The notes: generated from the letters alone by a model not told the origin. A stretch of 64,000 bases of DNA from JAGVSV01 sp050952845 (GCA_050952845.1 JBMNLP010000001.1:3224001-3288000); one strand, 5' to 3'; counted from the first letter of the stretch, positions 27,086 to 35,580 are shown. Translations and numbers: made by a program.

Positions 27086-27517
27086 ATGATATCCGGGAAA
27101 AAATTAAGAGAGCTTCGCCTACTTAGAAATTTGACTCAAAAAGAATTGGCTATTAAGTCAAGGCTGACGGATGCTGCTATTAGAAACTATGAATTGGGAA
27201 ACAGATCGCCCTCGAGAGAGCAGCTTGAAAAAATAGCTGAAGCCCTTGACTGTGATAGTTCCGCTCTTTTAGACCACAATCTTACGACAAACTTCGATTT
27301 CTTTCAGATTTTGTTTGACTCAGAGGATAGTCAAAAACTAAGACCGTTGGTAGAAGAAGGGACTGTCGCTCTTATGTCTCATAGCCCTGAGTTAAACGAC
27401 TTAATTATTGAATGGGACGAGATGAGAAAAAAGCACTACAACGGAGAAATTACAGACGAGGAACTAAGAGACTGGAAATTGTCTTATCCTAAGAAATCAA
27501 AAAATAAAAGGAAATAG
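27086..27517 (+). CDS. XRE-family regulator of the island
   Basis: About 143 residues with an N-terminal HTH_3 domain (LRELRLLRNLTQKELAIKSR...IRNYELGNRSPSREQLEKIAEAL) and a charged C-terminal part. AAAGGAG supports the ATG at 27086. Placed divergently from xis-int, it is likely the repressor of excision genes, in the way cI/ImmR-type proteins act in phages and ICEs. It is only three bases from the downstream HEPN-like gene, so it may also control, or act as antitoxin to, that protein. Confidence 0.8.
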   Translation: MISGKKLRELRLLRNLTQKELAIKSRLTDAAIRNYELGNRSPSREQLEKIAEALDCDSSALLDHNLTTNFDFFQILFDSEDSQKLRPLVEEGTVALMSHSPELNDLIIEWDEMRKKHYNGEITDEELRDWKLSYPKKSKNKRK

Positions 27518-27520
27518 TTT

Positions 27521-28528
27521 ATGAGTACATTCAAAATTGATATTGCTATAGATAAAAATTTTTTTAACAAAAAGGAAAAAAGAGAACTCATATATTATTC
27601 AAGAAAAGACAATAATTATTTAGATTCTGTTTCATTTTACAGAAAACATGTATCTATATCAGGGTCAAGAACGCATGAAATTAATAAAATAGATTTACTA
27701 GAAACTACTAACAGTACATATTATGCTGATATTATAAAGTCACTGCTTTACGTGTATTATGAAAAAGGGTGTTTTGAAGTTGAGTCAATTGTGGTTTATG
27801 TAGATGATGAACTTCTCGTATCATATAGGAAAAATAAAATTAAACAAGAATTCAGTTATGAAAGTTTGATAGATATCAATTCTCAAAAATTATTTGCTGA
27901 TAAAAAAATTTCGGATATAGTAATGAATTCTTTAATGAACTTAACACTTGCCTCTAGTAATAAAGATTTACAATTTGATTATTCTTGGAAATGCTTCAAT
28001 ACTTTAATCAGTAAAATTTTTGATGAACGCACTGAACAGAATAAACTAAAAAAACTGCGAAGAGACCTAGAAGCTGATTATTCAAAATATCCAAACATAT
28101 CATCTTTTATCCCCGTGATGGATGTAAATTACATGAATTCATGCCATATTAATGACATGATTAATAATAATTATCCAAAAGGAAGCACTGGCAATTTAGT
28201 ATCCTTCTTTAAAAGTTTTAAAGACTACCGTGTATCAGAAGTCTTAAAGGATAAAATGAAATGTAAAAAGGATGATCTCAATGATATAGGTAAATATGAT
28301 GAAATTGATTCATATTATAATAATAACATCCAAAATAAAGTAGAAAAAGAAACTGATATAATCAGATTAGTCATATTAAAATATGCATACTACCTAAGAT
28401 GCAAATATTTCCACGGCGAAAAAATACCATCAAATTTTCTTATTTCAAATATGAACCAGATTGAATTGGATAGAATTAGTATACCTTTACGAATAATATG
28501 CAAAGATTTATTAGAAAATATACTTTAA
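27521..28528 (+). CDS. Unknown protein with C-terminal HEPN-like motif
   Basis: A 335-residue, very AT-rich gene directly behind the XRE gene. The N-terminal 130 residues are not recognised. The C-terminal half is helical and contains RCKYFHG at residues 293-299, an Rx4H motif followed by Gly like that of HEPN/Apea-type RNase domains. It is the last gene before the guaA border, the usual cargo position. A role as a defence effector or toxin is inferred, not shown. A rho-independent terminator follows. Confidence 0.5.
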   Translation: MSTFKIDIAIDKNFFNKKEKRELIYYSRKDNNYLDSVSFYRKHVSISGSRTHEINKIDLLETTNSTYYADIIKSLLYVYYEKGCFEVESIVVYVDDELLVSYRKNKIKQEFSYESLIDINSQKLFADKKISDIVMNSLMNLTLASSNKDLQFDYSWKCFNTLISKIFDERTEQNKLKKLRRDLEADYSKYPNISSFIPVMDVNYMNSCHINDMINNNYPKGSTGNLVSFFKSFKDYRVSEVLKDKMKCKKDDLNDIGKYDEIDSYYNNNIQNKVEKETDIIRLVILKYAYYLRCKYFHGEKIPSNFLISNMNQIELDRISIPLRIICKDLLENIL

Positions 28529-28537
28529 TTAATATAA

Positions 28538-28570
28538 AAGACCTCGCCACCAAATAGCAAGGTCTCTTTA
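28538..28570 (+). terminator. Rho-independent terminator after the HEPN-like gene
   Basis: AGACCT (28539-28544) pairs with AGGTCT (28560-28565), followed by a T-rich run. It ends the XRE/HEPN transcript just inside the island's right border. Confidence 0.6.
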
Positions 28571-28695
28571 TTTCTAAGCCACTTGGGACAATTCTTGGTC
28601 TTATTCTAAAAACTTATTCCTTCCAAAATCCTTCCACCCGACCTTTTTCAAGCCCTGAAAGCATTGTTTTCAAGCGGTTTTTAGGTTTTTGGGGC

Positions 28696-30225
28696 TTACT
28701 CCCACTCAATACTCGCCGGCGGTTTTGCCGTCACATCATACAGCACGCGGTTGACGCCGGGCACTTCATTGACAATGCGGGTGCTGATGTGGGCGAGGGT
28801 GTCGTAGGGGATGCGCGCCCAGTCGGCGGCCATGAAATCATCGGTGATGACGGCGCGCAGGGCGATGGCGGAGGAGTAGGTGCGCTGGTCGCCTGTGACG
28901 CCGACGGAGCGCACATTGGTCAGCACGGTGAAATACTGGCTGATGGCGCTGTCCAGGCCGGCTGATGCGATTTCCTCGCGCAGGATGGCGTCGGCTTCGC
29001 GGACAATGGCGGTTTTCTCGCGCGTCACTTCGCCAATCACGCGGATGGCAAGGCCGGGGCCGGGGAAAGGCTGGCGCATCACCATGTCGCGGGGCAGGCC
29101 CAGCACCAGGCCCAGCTGGCGCACCTCGTCCTTGAACAGCATGCGTAGCGGCTCGATGAGGGAGGTGAACCCCAATTCCCTGGGCAGGCCGCCCACGTTG
29201 TGGTGCGATTTGATCACGGCGCTGCCGGGCGCGGCGCCGGACTCGATGACATCGGGGTAGATGGTGCCCTGGGCAAAGTGATCCATCCTGCCCAGTTTGC
29301 GAGCTTCTTCACGGAACACGGAGATAAACTCCGCGCCGATGAACTTGCGCTTTTGCTCGGGGTCTGAAACGCCCTTCATGCCCGCAAAAAACCTGTCCGA
29401 GGCGTCCACCATGGTCAGGTGAACGGGGAAAAAGGAGGTGAATACTTGCCGCACGCGCTCCGGCTCGCCTTTGCGCATGAAGCCATGGTCCACAAACACG
29501 CAGTGCAGGCGGCTGCCGATTGCCCGGTGCAGCAGCGCCGCGGTGACGGCGCTGTCCACGCCGCCCGACAGCGCCAGCAGCACCGAACCATCCCCCACCG
29601 TTTGGCGGATTTCCTGCACGGCGCTGTCGGCATAGCCCGCCATGGTCCATTGCTGCGTGCAGCCGCAGATGTCGCGCAGAAACGCTGCGATCAGCGCCGT
29701 GCCGCGCTCGGTCTGCTCCAGCTCCGGGTAAAACTGCACGGCGTACAGCTTTCTTACTTCGTCTGCCATGGCAGCCGGCAGGCCGTCGTCGGTGTGCGCG
29801 GCAGCGGCAAAGCCCGCCGGCAGGCGCGTTACATGGCCCGAACGGTCCATCAGGCAGGAAGCCCGCGGCGCCATGCCCGCCGTCAGCGTGCATGCGCCGC
29901 TGAAGGAGACATCGGTTTGCCCGTCCATTGATTTTTCAGCGGAGGAAGCCTCGCCGCCCAGCGTCCGCGCCATCAACAGCATGCCGCCGCCAATGCCCAG
30001 CACGGGCACGCCCAGCGAAAACAGCGGCGCGGCAGCCAGCGCCGCTTCCCCCTGCGCCCAAGCCCCGCCGGTGATGATGACGCCGGCCGGGTTCATCGCC
30101 CGGACCTGGTCCGCGGCAATCGATCCGGGCAGCACATGGGAAAATACCTGCGCCTGGCGCACGCGCTGCGCCAGCAGCCGGGCGGTGCGGCTGCCAAAGT
30201 CCACGATGATGATGCGCTGGTTCAT
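28696..30225 (-). CDS. guaA: GMP synthase with degenerate glutaminase domain
   Basis: A 509-residue protein with the two-domain layout of GMP synthase, which aminates XMP to GMP. The ATP-pyrophosphatase domain is intact: PP-loop SGGVDS from S220, a KSHHNVGGLP segment and the C-terminal dimerisation domain ending IEWE. The N-terminal amidotransferase domain has lost its catalytic residues: the usual GICYGM is GIGGGM (Cys replaced by G79) and the usual QFHPE is QFYPE (His replaced by Y166). It would therefore need free ammonia or a partner glutaminase. The start at 30225 is set by GGAGG; the open frame beyond it is not used. The 3' end is the island attachment site. Confidence 0.9.
   Translation of the reverse strand: MNQRIIIVDFGSRTARLLAQRVRQAQVFSHVLPGSIAADQVRAMNPAGVIITGGAWAQGEAALAAAPLFSLGVPVLGIGGGMLLMARTLGGEASSAEKSMDGQTDVSFSGACTLTAGMAPRASCLMDRSGHVTRLPAGFAAAAHTDDGLPAAMADEVRKLYAVQFYPELEQTERGTALIAAFLRDICGCTQQWTMAGYADSAVQEIRQTVGDGSVLLALSGGVDSAVTAALLHRAIGSRLHCVFVDHGFMRKGEPERVRQVFTSFFPVHLTMVDASDRFFAGMKGVSDPEQKRKFIGAEFISVFREEARKLGRMDHFAQGTIYPDVIESGAAPGSAVIKSHHNVGGLPRELGFTSLIEPLRMLFKDEVRQLGLVLGLPRDMVMRQPFPGPGLAIRVIGEVTREKTAIVREADAILREEIASAGLDSAISQYFTVLTNVRSVGVTGDQRTYSSAIALRAVITDDFMAADWARIPYDTLAHISTRIVNEVPGVNRVLYDVTAKPPASIEWE
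28697..28707. repeat. Right attachment-site repeat (guaA 3' end)
   Basis: TACTCCCACTC, the complement of GAGTGGGAGTA, encoding the final Glu-Trp-Glu of GMP synthase. The stop TAA is completed by island DNA. Confidence 0.75.
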
Positions 30226-30291
30226 GCGATGCCCTCCATCCGGCAGATCGTATAAAAGCCATTGTGCCCGGACACACAATGGCTTATTGAA

Positions 30292-30846
30292 CTACGCTTT
30301 TTCAGTGCCGTCGGCGTTGAACAGCGGCAGTTCGGCCAGGTAGATGATGTCGTCGCGCCGCACCGCGCTGCCCTCGGCTAAGATTGCCATTTTGCCCACC
30401 ACCGTGCCGCCCGCCTCGCGTACAAGCTTTTCCACTGCCTTCAGCGATTCGCCGGTGCTGATAACGTCATCCACAATCAGCACGCGCTTGCCCTTCATAT
30501 AGTCCGCATCGCTCTGGTCGATGCACAGCATCTGGCGGTTGGCGGTGGTGATGGAGGTGACCTCGGTGGAAAACACCTTGCTCATATACAGTTTGGGTGC
30601 CTTACGGGCCACAAGGTAGCGGTTATCGCCGTGCTGCCTGGCCATCTCATACACCAACGGGATGCCCTTGGATTCCGCGGTGATGAGAATGTCGTGCGGG
30701 GGCGCCACCTTCAGCAGGTCCCTCGCGCAGGCTGTGGTCAATTCCACGTCGCCGAATATCACAAACGCCGCGATGTACAGCTCCTCGTTGACAGAGCAGA
30801 GCGGGAGGTTGCGTTCCAGCCCCGCAACTTTGATCGTATAGTACAT
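30292..30846 (-). CDS. Purine phosphoribosyltransferase-like protein
   Basis: A 184-residue type I phosphoribosyltransferase with the PRPP-binding signature VLIVDDVISTGESL (about residues 120-133) and an ITAESKG loop near residue 55, in a layout like adenine phosphoribosyltransferase. It probably salvages a purine base, consistent with guaA directly downstream in the same direction (about 66 bases). AGGAGAGG precedes the ATG. The exact base cannot be read from sequence. Confidence 0.75.
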   Translation of the reverse strand: MYYTIKVAGLERNLPLCSVNEELYIAAFVIFGDVELTTACARDLLKVAPPHDILITAESKGIPLVYEMARQHGDNRYLVARKAPKLYMSKVFSTEVTSITTANRQMLCIDQSDADYMKGKRVLIVDDVISTGESLKAVEKLVREAGGTVVGKMAILAEGSAVRRDDIIYLAELPLFNADGTEKA

Positions 30847-30965
30847 GTCCTGTCCTCTCCTTGCTTAGGTGCGGGGAAGGCATTCCCCTGGTAAAATAAG
30901 CCTTCATCCACAGGGATTTTAAGCCAACGGCGCCAGGCTGTCAATCGATCGAATATGAGCCTGCG

Positions 30966-31922
30966 TCACGAGGTTTCGCGCGTCAGGCTGCCAAAGCTGT
31001 CCGTCAGCAATTGGCGAACCTCCGCCATGCTGTCCATGCCGTTGATGGCGGCGCGCAGCTTAGCTGCGCCGCGCATGCCCTTCAGGTACCAGGAAAAATG
31101 CTTGCGCATCTCCAGCACGGCGCTGCGCTCCCCCTTCCAGGCTGCCATGTCATCGGCATGGCGCAGGGCGGTGGACAGCACGGTTTCAGGCGTGGGCACC
31201 TGCGGCTCGCCGCCCGCCAGCAGCGCCTGTACCTGGCTGAACAAAAAGGGGTTGCCCAACGCCCCGCGGCCGATCATCACGCCGTCGGCGCCTGTTTCCG
31301 CCAGCAGGCGGGCTGCGTCCCGGGCAGAGAACACGTCGCCATTGGCGATGACGGGGATGCGGACAGCGCGCTTCACCGCCGCGATATCGGCGGCGGACGA
31401 CATGCCGGAAAACTGCTGCATCCGCGTGCGCCCGTGCACGGTGATGCGGTTCAATCCCTCGGCCTCGGCGATGCGCGCGATGTCCGCGGCGTTTTTGGAT
31501 GCGTCATCCCAGCCTGTGCGGATTTTAACGCTCAGCGGCAACCCGGTGGCCTGCCGCGCCGCGCGCATGATGTCCCGCGCCAGCGGCGGCGTGCGCATCA
31601 GGGCGCTGCCTGAACCGGAGCCCGTCACCTTTTGCGCCGGGCAGCCCATGTTGATGTCAATGCCGCAAAACCTGCCCATCTCCTCCAGGGCGGTACAGGC
31701 GCGGGCGATCAGGTCGGGCTTGTTGCCAAACACCTGCACCCACACCCTGTTTTCTTCAGGCGCTGTGTCCAGCAGCCATTGGTAGGCACGCGAATCCTTC
31801 GGCGCTGTCAGGTAGCCCATGGCGCTGACCATTTCGGTCACCGTTTCGTCCGCTCCCTGCTCCTGGCAGATCAGCCGGAAAGGCTTGTCCGTGATGCCCG
31901 CCATGGGCGCCAGCAGCACCAC
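30966..31922 (-). CDS. dus: tRNA-dihydrouridine synthase
   Basis: A 318-residue FMN-dependent TIM-barrel enzyme reducing uridines in the tRNA D-loop. LLAPMAGITDKPFR opens the barrel, DINMGCPAQKV carries the catalytic Cys, and VKIRTGW and VHGRTR are conserved. A GTG at 31922 is the annotated start, but the site lacks a clear ribosome binding site; translation may begin a few codons earlier or be coupled to the upstream gene, whose stop lies 13 bases away. Confidence 0.9.
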   Translation of the reverse strand: MVLLAPMAGITDKPFRLICQEQGADETVTEMVSAMGYLTAPKDSRAYQWLLDTAPEENRVWVQVFGNKPDLIARACTALEEMGRFCGIDINMGCPAQKVTGSGSGSALMRTPPLARDIMRAARQATGLPLSVKIRTGWDDASKNAADIARIAEAEGLNRITVHGRTRMQQFSGMSSAADIAAVKRAVRIPVIANGDVFSARDAARLLAETGADGVMIGRGALGNPFLFSQVQALLAGGEPQVPTPETVLSTALRHADDMAAWKGERSAVLEMRKHFSWYLKGMRGAAKLRAAINGMDSMAEVRQLLTDSFGSLTRETS

Positions 31923-31935
31923 CGGGCGCGCTGTA

Positions 31936-32466
31936 TCAATCAGTCTGATAAGCCCCTTTATACGTCATGTTTTTGATGTGCCACTGGCCGCTTTCCCGCG
32001 TCAGCACCACGTCGTAGCGCGCGCTGTCCCACCGGGGCACGGAAAGCTGCTCCTTGGGCGTTATCTCGCGGTATTCCGACAGGATGCGCCCGTCGATGGC
32101 CGGGATGGTTTCCACAAAGGTAGCCTGGGCGGTGTCCTCCCAGGGCCAGCACCACATCCACTCCATGTACAGCCGGTGGTCGATGCCCGTCACCTGGTAG
32201 CGCGCGTACGGGTTGGCGTCGTTGCGGATGCTGGCCAGCATATTGTCCCGCTCGATGTAGCTGCTGGCAAAGTAGTTTTTCAGCAGCTGGGGATCGGCAT
32301 CCATCATCACCGTCATCGCCCGCTGGGCCATGCCGTCCTTCAGGATGATATAGATATTGGCCGCGTTCATGGAAAAGTAAAAGGCAATCGTCGCCAGGCC
32401 CAGCACGCAGGTGAACACCAGCAGCCGGGTGGCAATATACCATACAAGCCTGCGCAGATACTTCAT
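31936..32466 (-). CDS. Membrane-anchored protein of unknown function
   Basis: About 176 residues. The N-terminus contains one transmembrane helix (about residues 8-30), followed by an extracytoplasmic domain with conserved-looking WCWPWEDTAQATFVET and a C-terminal VLTRESGQWHIKNMTYKG strand pattern resembling NTF2/DUF4878-like folds. The ATG at 32466, eleven bases beyond the pyrH stop, is chosen because the longer frame overlaps pyrH and has a biased, non-native composition. It sits between pyrH and dus; its function is unknown. Confidence 0.55.
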   Translation of the reverse strand: MKYLRRLVWYIATRLLVFTCVLGLATIAFYFSMNAANIYIILKDGMAQRAMTVMMDADPQLLKNYFASSYIERDNMLASIRNDANPYARYQVTGIDHRLYMEWMWCWPWEDTAQATFVETIPAIDGRILSEYREITPKEQLSVPRWDSARYDVVLTRESGQWHIKNMTYKGAYQTD

Positions 32467-32477
32467 GGCAAGCCTGT

Positions 32478-33191
32478 CTACGGGTGCAGAACCGTGCCCA
32501 TATCGGAGCCGTTCAGCACGCGCAGGATGTTCGCGGGGTCGTCCAGGCCGAACACGCGCAGCAGCGGCACCCGCTGCTCGGCGCACAGCGCAAAGGCGGC
32601 TGTGTCCATCACCTTGAGGCGCCGGTCGATCGCTTCGGCGTAGGTGATGTCGCGCAGCATCACGGCATCGGGGTTGTTCCGGGGGTCGGCGGTATAGACG
32701 CCGTCGATATTTTTTGCCAACAGGATGGCGTCAGCCTGTATCTCCACAGCCCGCAGCACAACGGCAGAATCGGTTGTGAAGCAGGGGTTGCCCAGCCCGC
32801 CCCCAAAGAACACCACCGCGCCTTCCGACAGGCGCTGCCTGGCATTGTCCGCGCGGTAGATGTCGCACACCTGCGGCATGTGGATCGCCGACATCACACA
32901 GGCTTTGCCGCCGGCCTGGATGACGGCGTCCTTCATAATCAGGCAGTTGAGCACCGTGCCCAGCATGCCCATCTGATCGGCCGTGACGACATCCATACCT
33001 GCCGCGCCGCCCTGCCTGCCGCGCCATATGTTGCCGCCGCCGATGACAACGCCGGCTTCTATGCCGCGGTGCGTGATGTCGCACAGCACGCCCGCCACCT
33101 GCCGGATTTTTTCATAGTCAAACAGCCAGCCATCCAGCCCCAGCGCTTCGCCGCTGAGCTTCAGCATGATCCGCCGATACGCCACCTGCAT
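32478..33191 (-). CDS. pyrH: Uridylate kinase
   Basis: A 237-residue amino-acid-kinase-fold enzyme phosphorylating UMP to UDP. KLSGEAL at the N-terminus, VVIGGGNIWRG for nucleotide binding, and ILLAKNIDGVYTADPR are diagnostic. It follows rpsB and tsf as in most Bacillota, but a strong hairpin terminator lies between tsf and this gene. The usual next gene, frr, is not found downstream. Confidence 0.95.
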   Translation of the reverse strand: MQVAYRRIMLKLSGEALGLDGWLFDYEKIRQVAGVLCDITHRGIEAGVVIGGGNIWRGRQGGAAGMDVVTADQMGMLGTVLNCLIMKDAVIQAGGKACVMSAIHMPQVCDIYRADNARQRLSEGAVVFFGGGLGNPCFTTDSAVVLRAVEIQADAILLAKNIDGVYTADPRNNPDAVMLRDITYAEAIDRRLKVMDTAAFALCAEQRVPLLRVFGLDDPANILRVLNGSDMGTVLHP

Positions 33192-33203
33192 CCCATCCTT
33201 TCC

Positions 33204-33231
33204 AAAAAGGGCGGCTGCTTGCGCGCCGCCC
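33204..33231 (-). terminator. Intrinsic terminator/attenuator between tsf and pyrH
   Basis: On the minus strand GGGCGGC pairs with GCCGCCC across a nine-base loop, followed by TTTTT (33204-33208). It would end most rpsB-tsf transcripts before pyrH. Confidence 0.75.
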
Positions 33232-33260
33232 TGTGCTGTGCCTGTCGTTGCCCCCGGCTG

Positions 33261-33914
33261 TCAGGATTTGCGGGTGAGTTCATCGATCTCGGCAGCCAGG
33301 TCGCTGGCTTTCCGCTCGATGCCCTCGCCGCGCTCATACCTGGTGAAACGGCGTACGGAAATCTTCTCACCGCTGGACAGCACCGCTTCGTTGATCAGGT
33401 CCTGCACGGTGATGTCAGGGTTTTTAACGAAGGGCTGCTCTAACAGGCAGACGTCCTTATAATACTTTTCGATGCGGCCCTCCACCATGCGTTCGACGAT
33501 TTTCTCGGGCTTGCCCTCGTTGAGGGCCTGGGCGCGCAGGATTTCGCGCTCCTTGTCCAGGTTGGCCTGGGGCACATCCTCGCGGGCGACAAACAGCGGG
33601 TTGGACGCCGCGATTTGCAGCGCGATGTCGTGCACCAGCTCCTTGAAGGTGTCGGTTTTGGCCACAAAGTCGGTTTCACAGTTCACTTCAACCAGCACGC
33701 CGATTTTGCCGCCCATGTGTATGTAGCTGTCCACCATGCCTTCCGCGGCGATGCGGCCGGCCTTTTTGTTTGATGCGGCCAGGCCCTTTTCGCGCAGGTA
33801 TTCGATGGCTTTGTCCATGTCGCCATTGTTGGCTACCAGCGCGTTTTTGCAATCCATCATGCCAGCCTGCGTGCGTTCACGCAGCTCCTTTACCATTGCA
33901 GCAGTAATTACCAT
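33261..33914 (-). CDS. tsf: Translation elongation factor Ts
   Basis: A 217-residue nucleotide-exchange factor for EF-Tu. It has an N-terminal UBA-like domain (VKELRERTQAGMMDCKNALV), the signature EGMVDSYIHMGGKIGVLVEVNCETDFVAKT, and a C-terminal half with the LLEQPFVKNPDITVQDL core. The length is normal for Clostridia. It follows rpsB with a short gap in the conserved order. Confidence 0.95.
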   Translation of the reverse strand: MVITAAMVKELRERTQAGMMDCKNALVANNGDMDKAIEYLREKGLAASNKKAGRIAAEGMVDSYIHMGGKIGVLVEVNCETDFVAKTDTFKELVHDIALQIAASNPLFVAREDVPQANLDKEREILRAQALNEGKPEKIVERMVEGRIEKYYKDVCLLEQPFVKNPDITVQDLINEAVLSSGEKISVRRFTRYERGEGIERKASDLAAEIDELTRKS

Positions 33915-33947
33915 TCGTCAGTTCCTCCTCGAACCAGCAGTTGTTGT

Positions 33948-34715
33948 TTATTCGTCGTCAGCGTCATCGCCGACATCGTCGTAGGAGGCGTTATCCTCGT
34001 CCTCCTCGTCATCATAGGCTTCCGCGGACTGTTCGCCCTGGCGGCCTTCCAGCACGGCATCCGCCATTTTGCCGGCAATCAGCTTGATGGCGCGGATGGC
34101 GTCGTCGTTGCCGGGGATGATATAGTCGACTTCGTCGGGGTCGCAGTTGGTGTCCACAATGGCGACGATCGGGATGCCTAAGATGCGGGCTTCGGCGACG
34201 GCGATGTGCTCGTTGCGCGGGTCGACGACAAACAGCGCGCCGGGCAGGCTCTTCATATCGCGGATGCCGCCCAGGTTGACCTCTAACTTGTCGCGCTCGT
34301 GCATCAGCTTGATGACTTCCTTTTTGGGCAGCACGTCAAACTGGCCGGATTCTTCCATTTTGTCGATTTCGTTGAGGCGGTCCACCCGGGTGCGGATGGT
34401 GCGGAAGTTGGTAAGCATGCCGCCCAGCCAGCGGTTGTTCACATAGAACATGTTGCAGCGCTTGGCTTCCTGCTCAATGGATTCCTGCGCCTGCTTTTTG
34501 GTGCCCACGAACAGCAGGCTTTTGCCTTCCATCGCCAGGTTGCGCACAAACATATACGCTTCGTCGATTTTGCGGACGGTTTTTTGCAGGTCGATGATGT
34601 AGATGCCATTGCGCTCCGTAAAGATATACGGGGCCATCTTGGGGTTCCACCTGCGCGTTTGGTGACCGAAGTGTACGCCTGCCTCCAGCAGGCGCTTCAT
34701 TGAGATAACAGCCAT
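33948..34715 (-). CDS. rpsB: Ribosomal protein S2
   Basis: A 255-residue small-subunit protein beginning MAVISMKRLLEAGVHFGHQT with the diagnostic RRWNPKMAPYIF, and containing NNRWLGGMLTN and GIPIVAIVDTNCDPD. The start at 34715 has GGAGG eight bases upstream; a longer reading frame is not native. The acidic C-terminal tail (about 25 residues, mostly Asp and Glu) is longer than in Bacillus. Confidence 0.95.
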   Translation of the reverse strand: MAVISMKRLLEAGVHFGHQTRRWNPKMAPYIFTERNGIYIIDLQKTVRKIDEAYMFVRNLAMEGKSLLFVGTKKQAQESIEQEAKRCNMFYVNNRWLGGMLTNFRTIRTRVDRLNEIDKMEESGQFDVLPKKEVIKLMHERDKLEVNLGGIRDMKSLPGALFVVDPRNEHIAVAEARILGIPIVAIVDTNCDPDEVDYIIPGNDDAIRAIKLIAGKMADAVLEGRQGEQSAEAYDDEEDEDNASYDDVGDDADDE

Positions 34716-34811
34716 GAACATTCTCCTCCTTGTTACTCCTCCGCGGCTCTCTGCCCGGCTGGCCGCCAGTTGGCACAAGCAGCCGGTCCTTCCGCGTGCG
34801 TTATCTGCCAG

Positions 34812-34841
34812 AGTATACCATGCCAGCACAAGCGTACGCAA
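34812..34841 (-). promoter_or_regulatory. Promoter of rpsB-tsf
   Basis: TTGCGT (34836-34841, minus strand), an 18-base spacer and TATACT (34812-34817), leaving a leader of roughly 90 bases before rpsB. Confidence 0.5.
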
Positions 34842-34953
34842 GCCCTCGTTTGGTTTTTAGGAACGAAGGCAAGTCGCTTATAAACTTTTTTAGTTAATTG
34901 GTTTCTACGCAAAACACCCGGGAACAACGAAGTGGTCACATTTGAACTCAATA

Positions 34954-35370
34954 TCATCTGGCAATGTCCGCCGGGCTTTTCACCTTCAATTCTTTCTTTA
35001 ACGCGGATTGCAGCAGGGCGGAAAAGTTGATGCCCTGTTTTTCCGCCTCATTGCTTAACCAGGCGGGCACAGTGCAGTTTTTCTTCACCATCCTCAAGTC
35101 GTTCTGCCGACGGTACTCATTAAAATCAACATCCACCAATGTCACCACATCGCCAGGTTTACTCAAAGCTTTGATGGTTGAAATATCGGAGGCCTCCGGC
35201 AGCGGCTTGCCGTCATCCTCCAGATCAATTCCACACAAGCCTATGACATCCCTCGCCATAAACATGGCGTCGGCGTAATCAATTCCCTGTGTGCCAACCT
35301 GAAAGTCCGGCACATCAACAACAACAAATTGTTCCCCTTTTTTCAGGATAACAGGATATACCTTTCTCAT
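34954..35370 (-). CDS. hicB: HicB-like antitoxin
   Basis: About 138 residues. The N-terminus (YPVILKKGEQFVVVDVPDF) is the RNase-H-like HicB fold, followed by a C-terminal ribbon-helix-helix/HTH-type segment (VPAWLSNEAEKQGINFSALLQSALKKEL). The ATG at 35370 follows GGGAGG. It lies 36 bases downstream of hicA, so both are made from one promoter. It should neutralise the HicA mRNA interferase and bind the promoter. Confidence 0.85.
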   Translation of the reverse strand: MRKVYPVILKKGEQFVVVDVPDFQVGTQGIDYADAMFMARDVIGLCGIDLEDDGKPLPEASDISTIKALSKPGDVVTLVDVDFNEYRRQNDLRMVKKNCTVPAWLSNEAEKQGINFSALLQSALKKELKVKSPADIAR

Positions 35371-35406
35371 GTTCCCTCCCATGTTCTATGCCCTTAAATC
35401 AGGGGA

Positions 35407-35580
35407 TTATTTCAGTCCCTGACGTCTGATGATTGCTTTTGCAAGCATTTCATCAATTTCGCTGTGCCTTGGCACTGCTTCTTGCTTTCCGTCCTTTTCC
35501 CATACATCATGGTTGCTGCCATGTCGCTTCAATTTCCAGCCGTTCTGCACGAGGCGTTTCTCCAGATCCTTTCTTTTCAT
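35407..35580 (-). CDS. hicA: HicA-like mRNA interferase toxin
   Basis: A 57-residue double-stranded-RNA-binding-like protein beginning MKRKDLEKRLVQNGWKLKRHGSNHDVW. The His in GSNHDVW is at the position of the catalytic His in HicA (GSHH). The C-terminus EIDEMLAKAIIRRQGL matches the family. The ATG at 35580 is set by homology; a GGGG site lies just upstream. It is the first gene of the pair, as usual for hicAB. Confidence 0.85.
   Translation of the reverse strand: MKRKDLEKRLVQNGWKLKRHGSNHDVWEKDGKQEAVPRHSEIDEMLAKAIIRRQGLK

Larger units (their letters stand above)
14287..28707. mobile_element. Genomic island integrated at the 3' end of guaA
   Basis: An AT-rich block of about 14.4 kb bounded by TACTCCCACTC at 14287-14297 and 28697-28707. 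The right copy is the last bases of guaA read backwards (GAGTGGGAGTA). The block holds a tyrosine integrase, excisionase, XRE regulator, primase, RepA-like ATPase and MobC, plus a restriction-modification operon and two HEPN-like genes. The 3' end of guaA is a known integration hotspot for tyrosine-recombinase islands. Two IS elements have since inserted into it. Confidence 0.8.

Noticed and set aside
28731..30277. Several long frames in other phases across guaA
   Set aside because: They are shadows of a GC-rich gene; none has a ribosome binding site or recognisable domain, while guaA is unambiguous.
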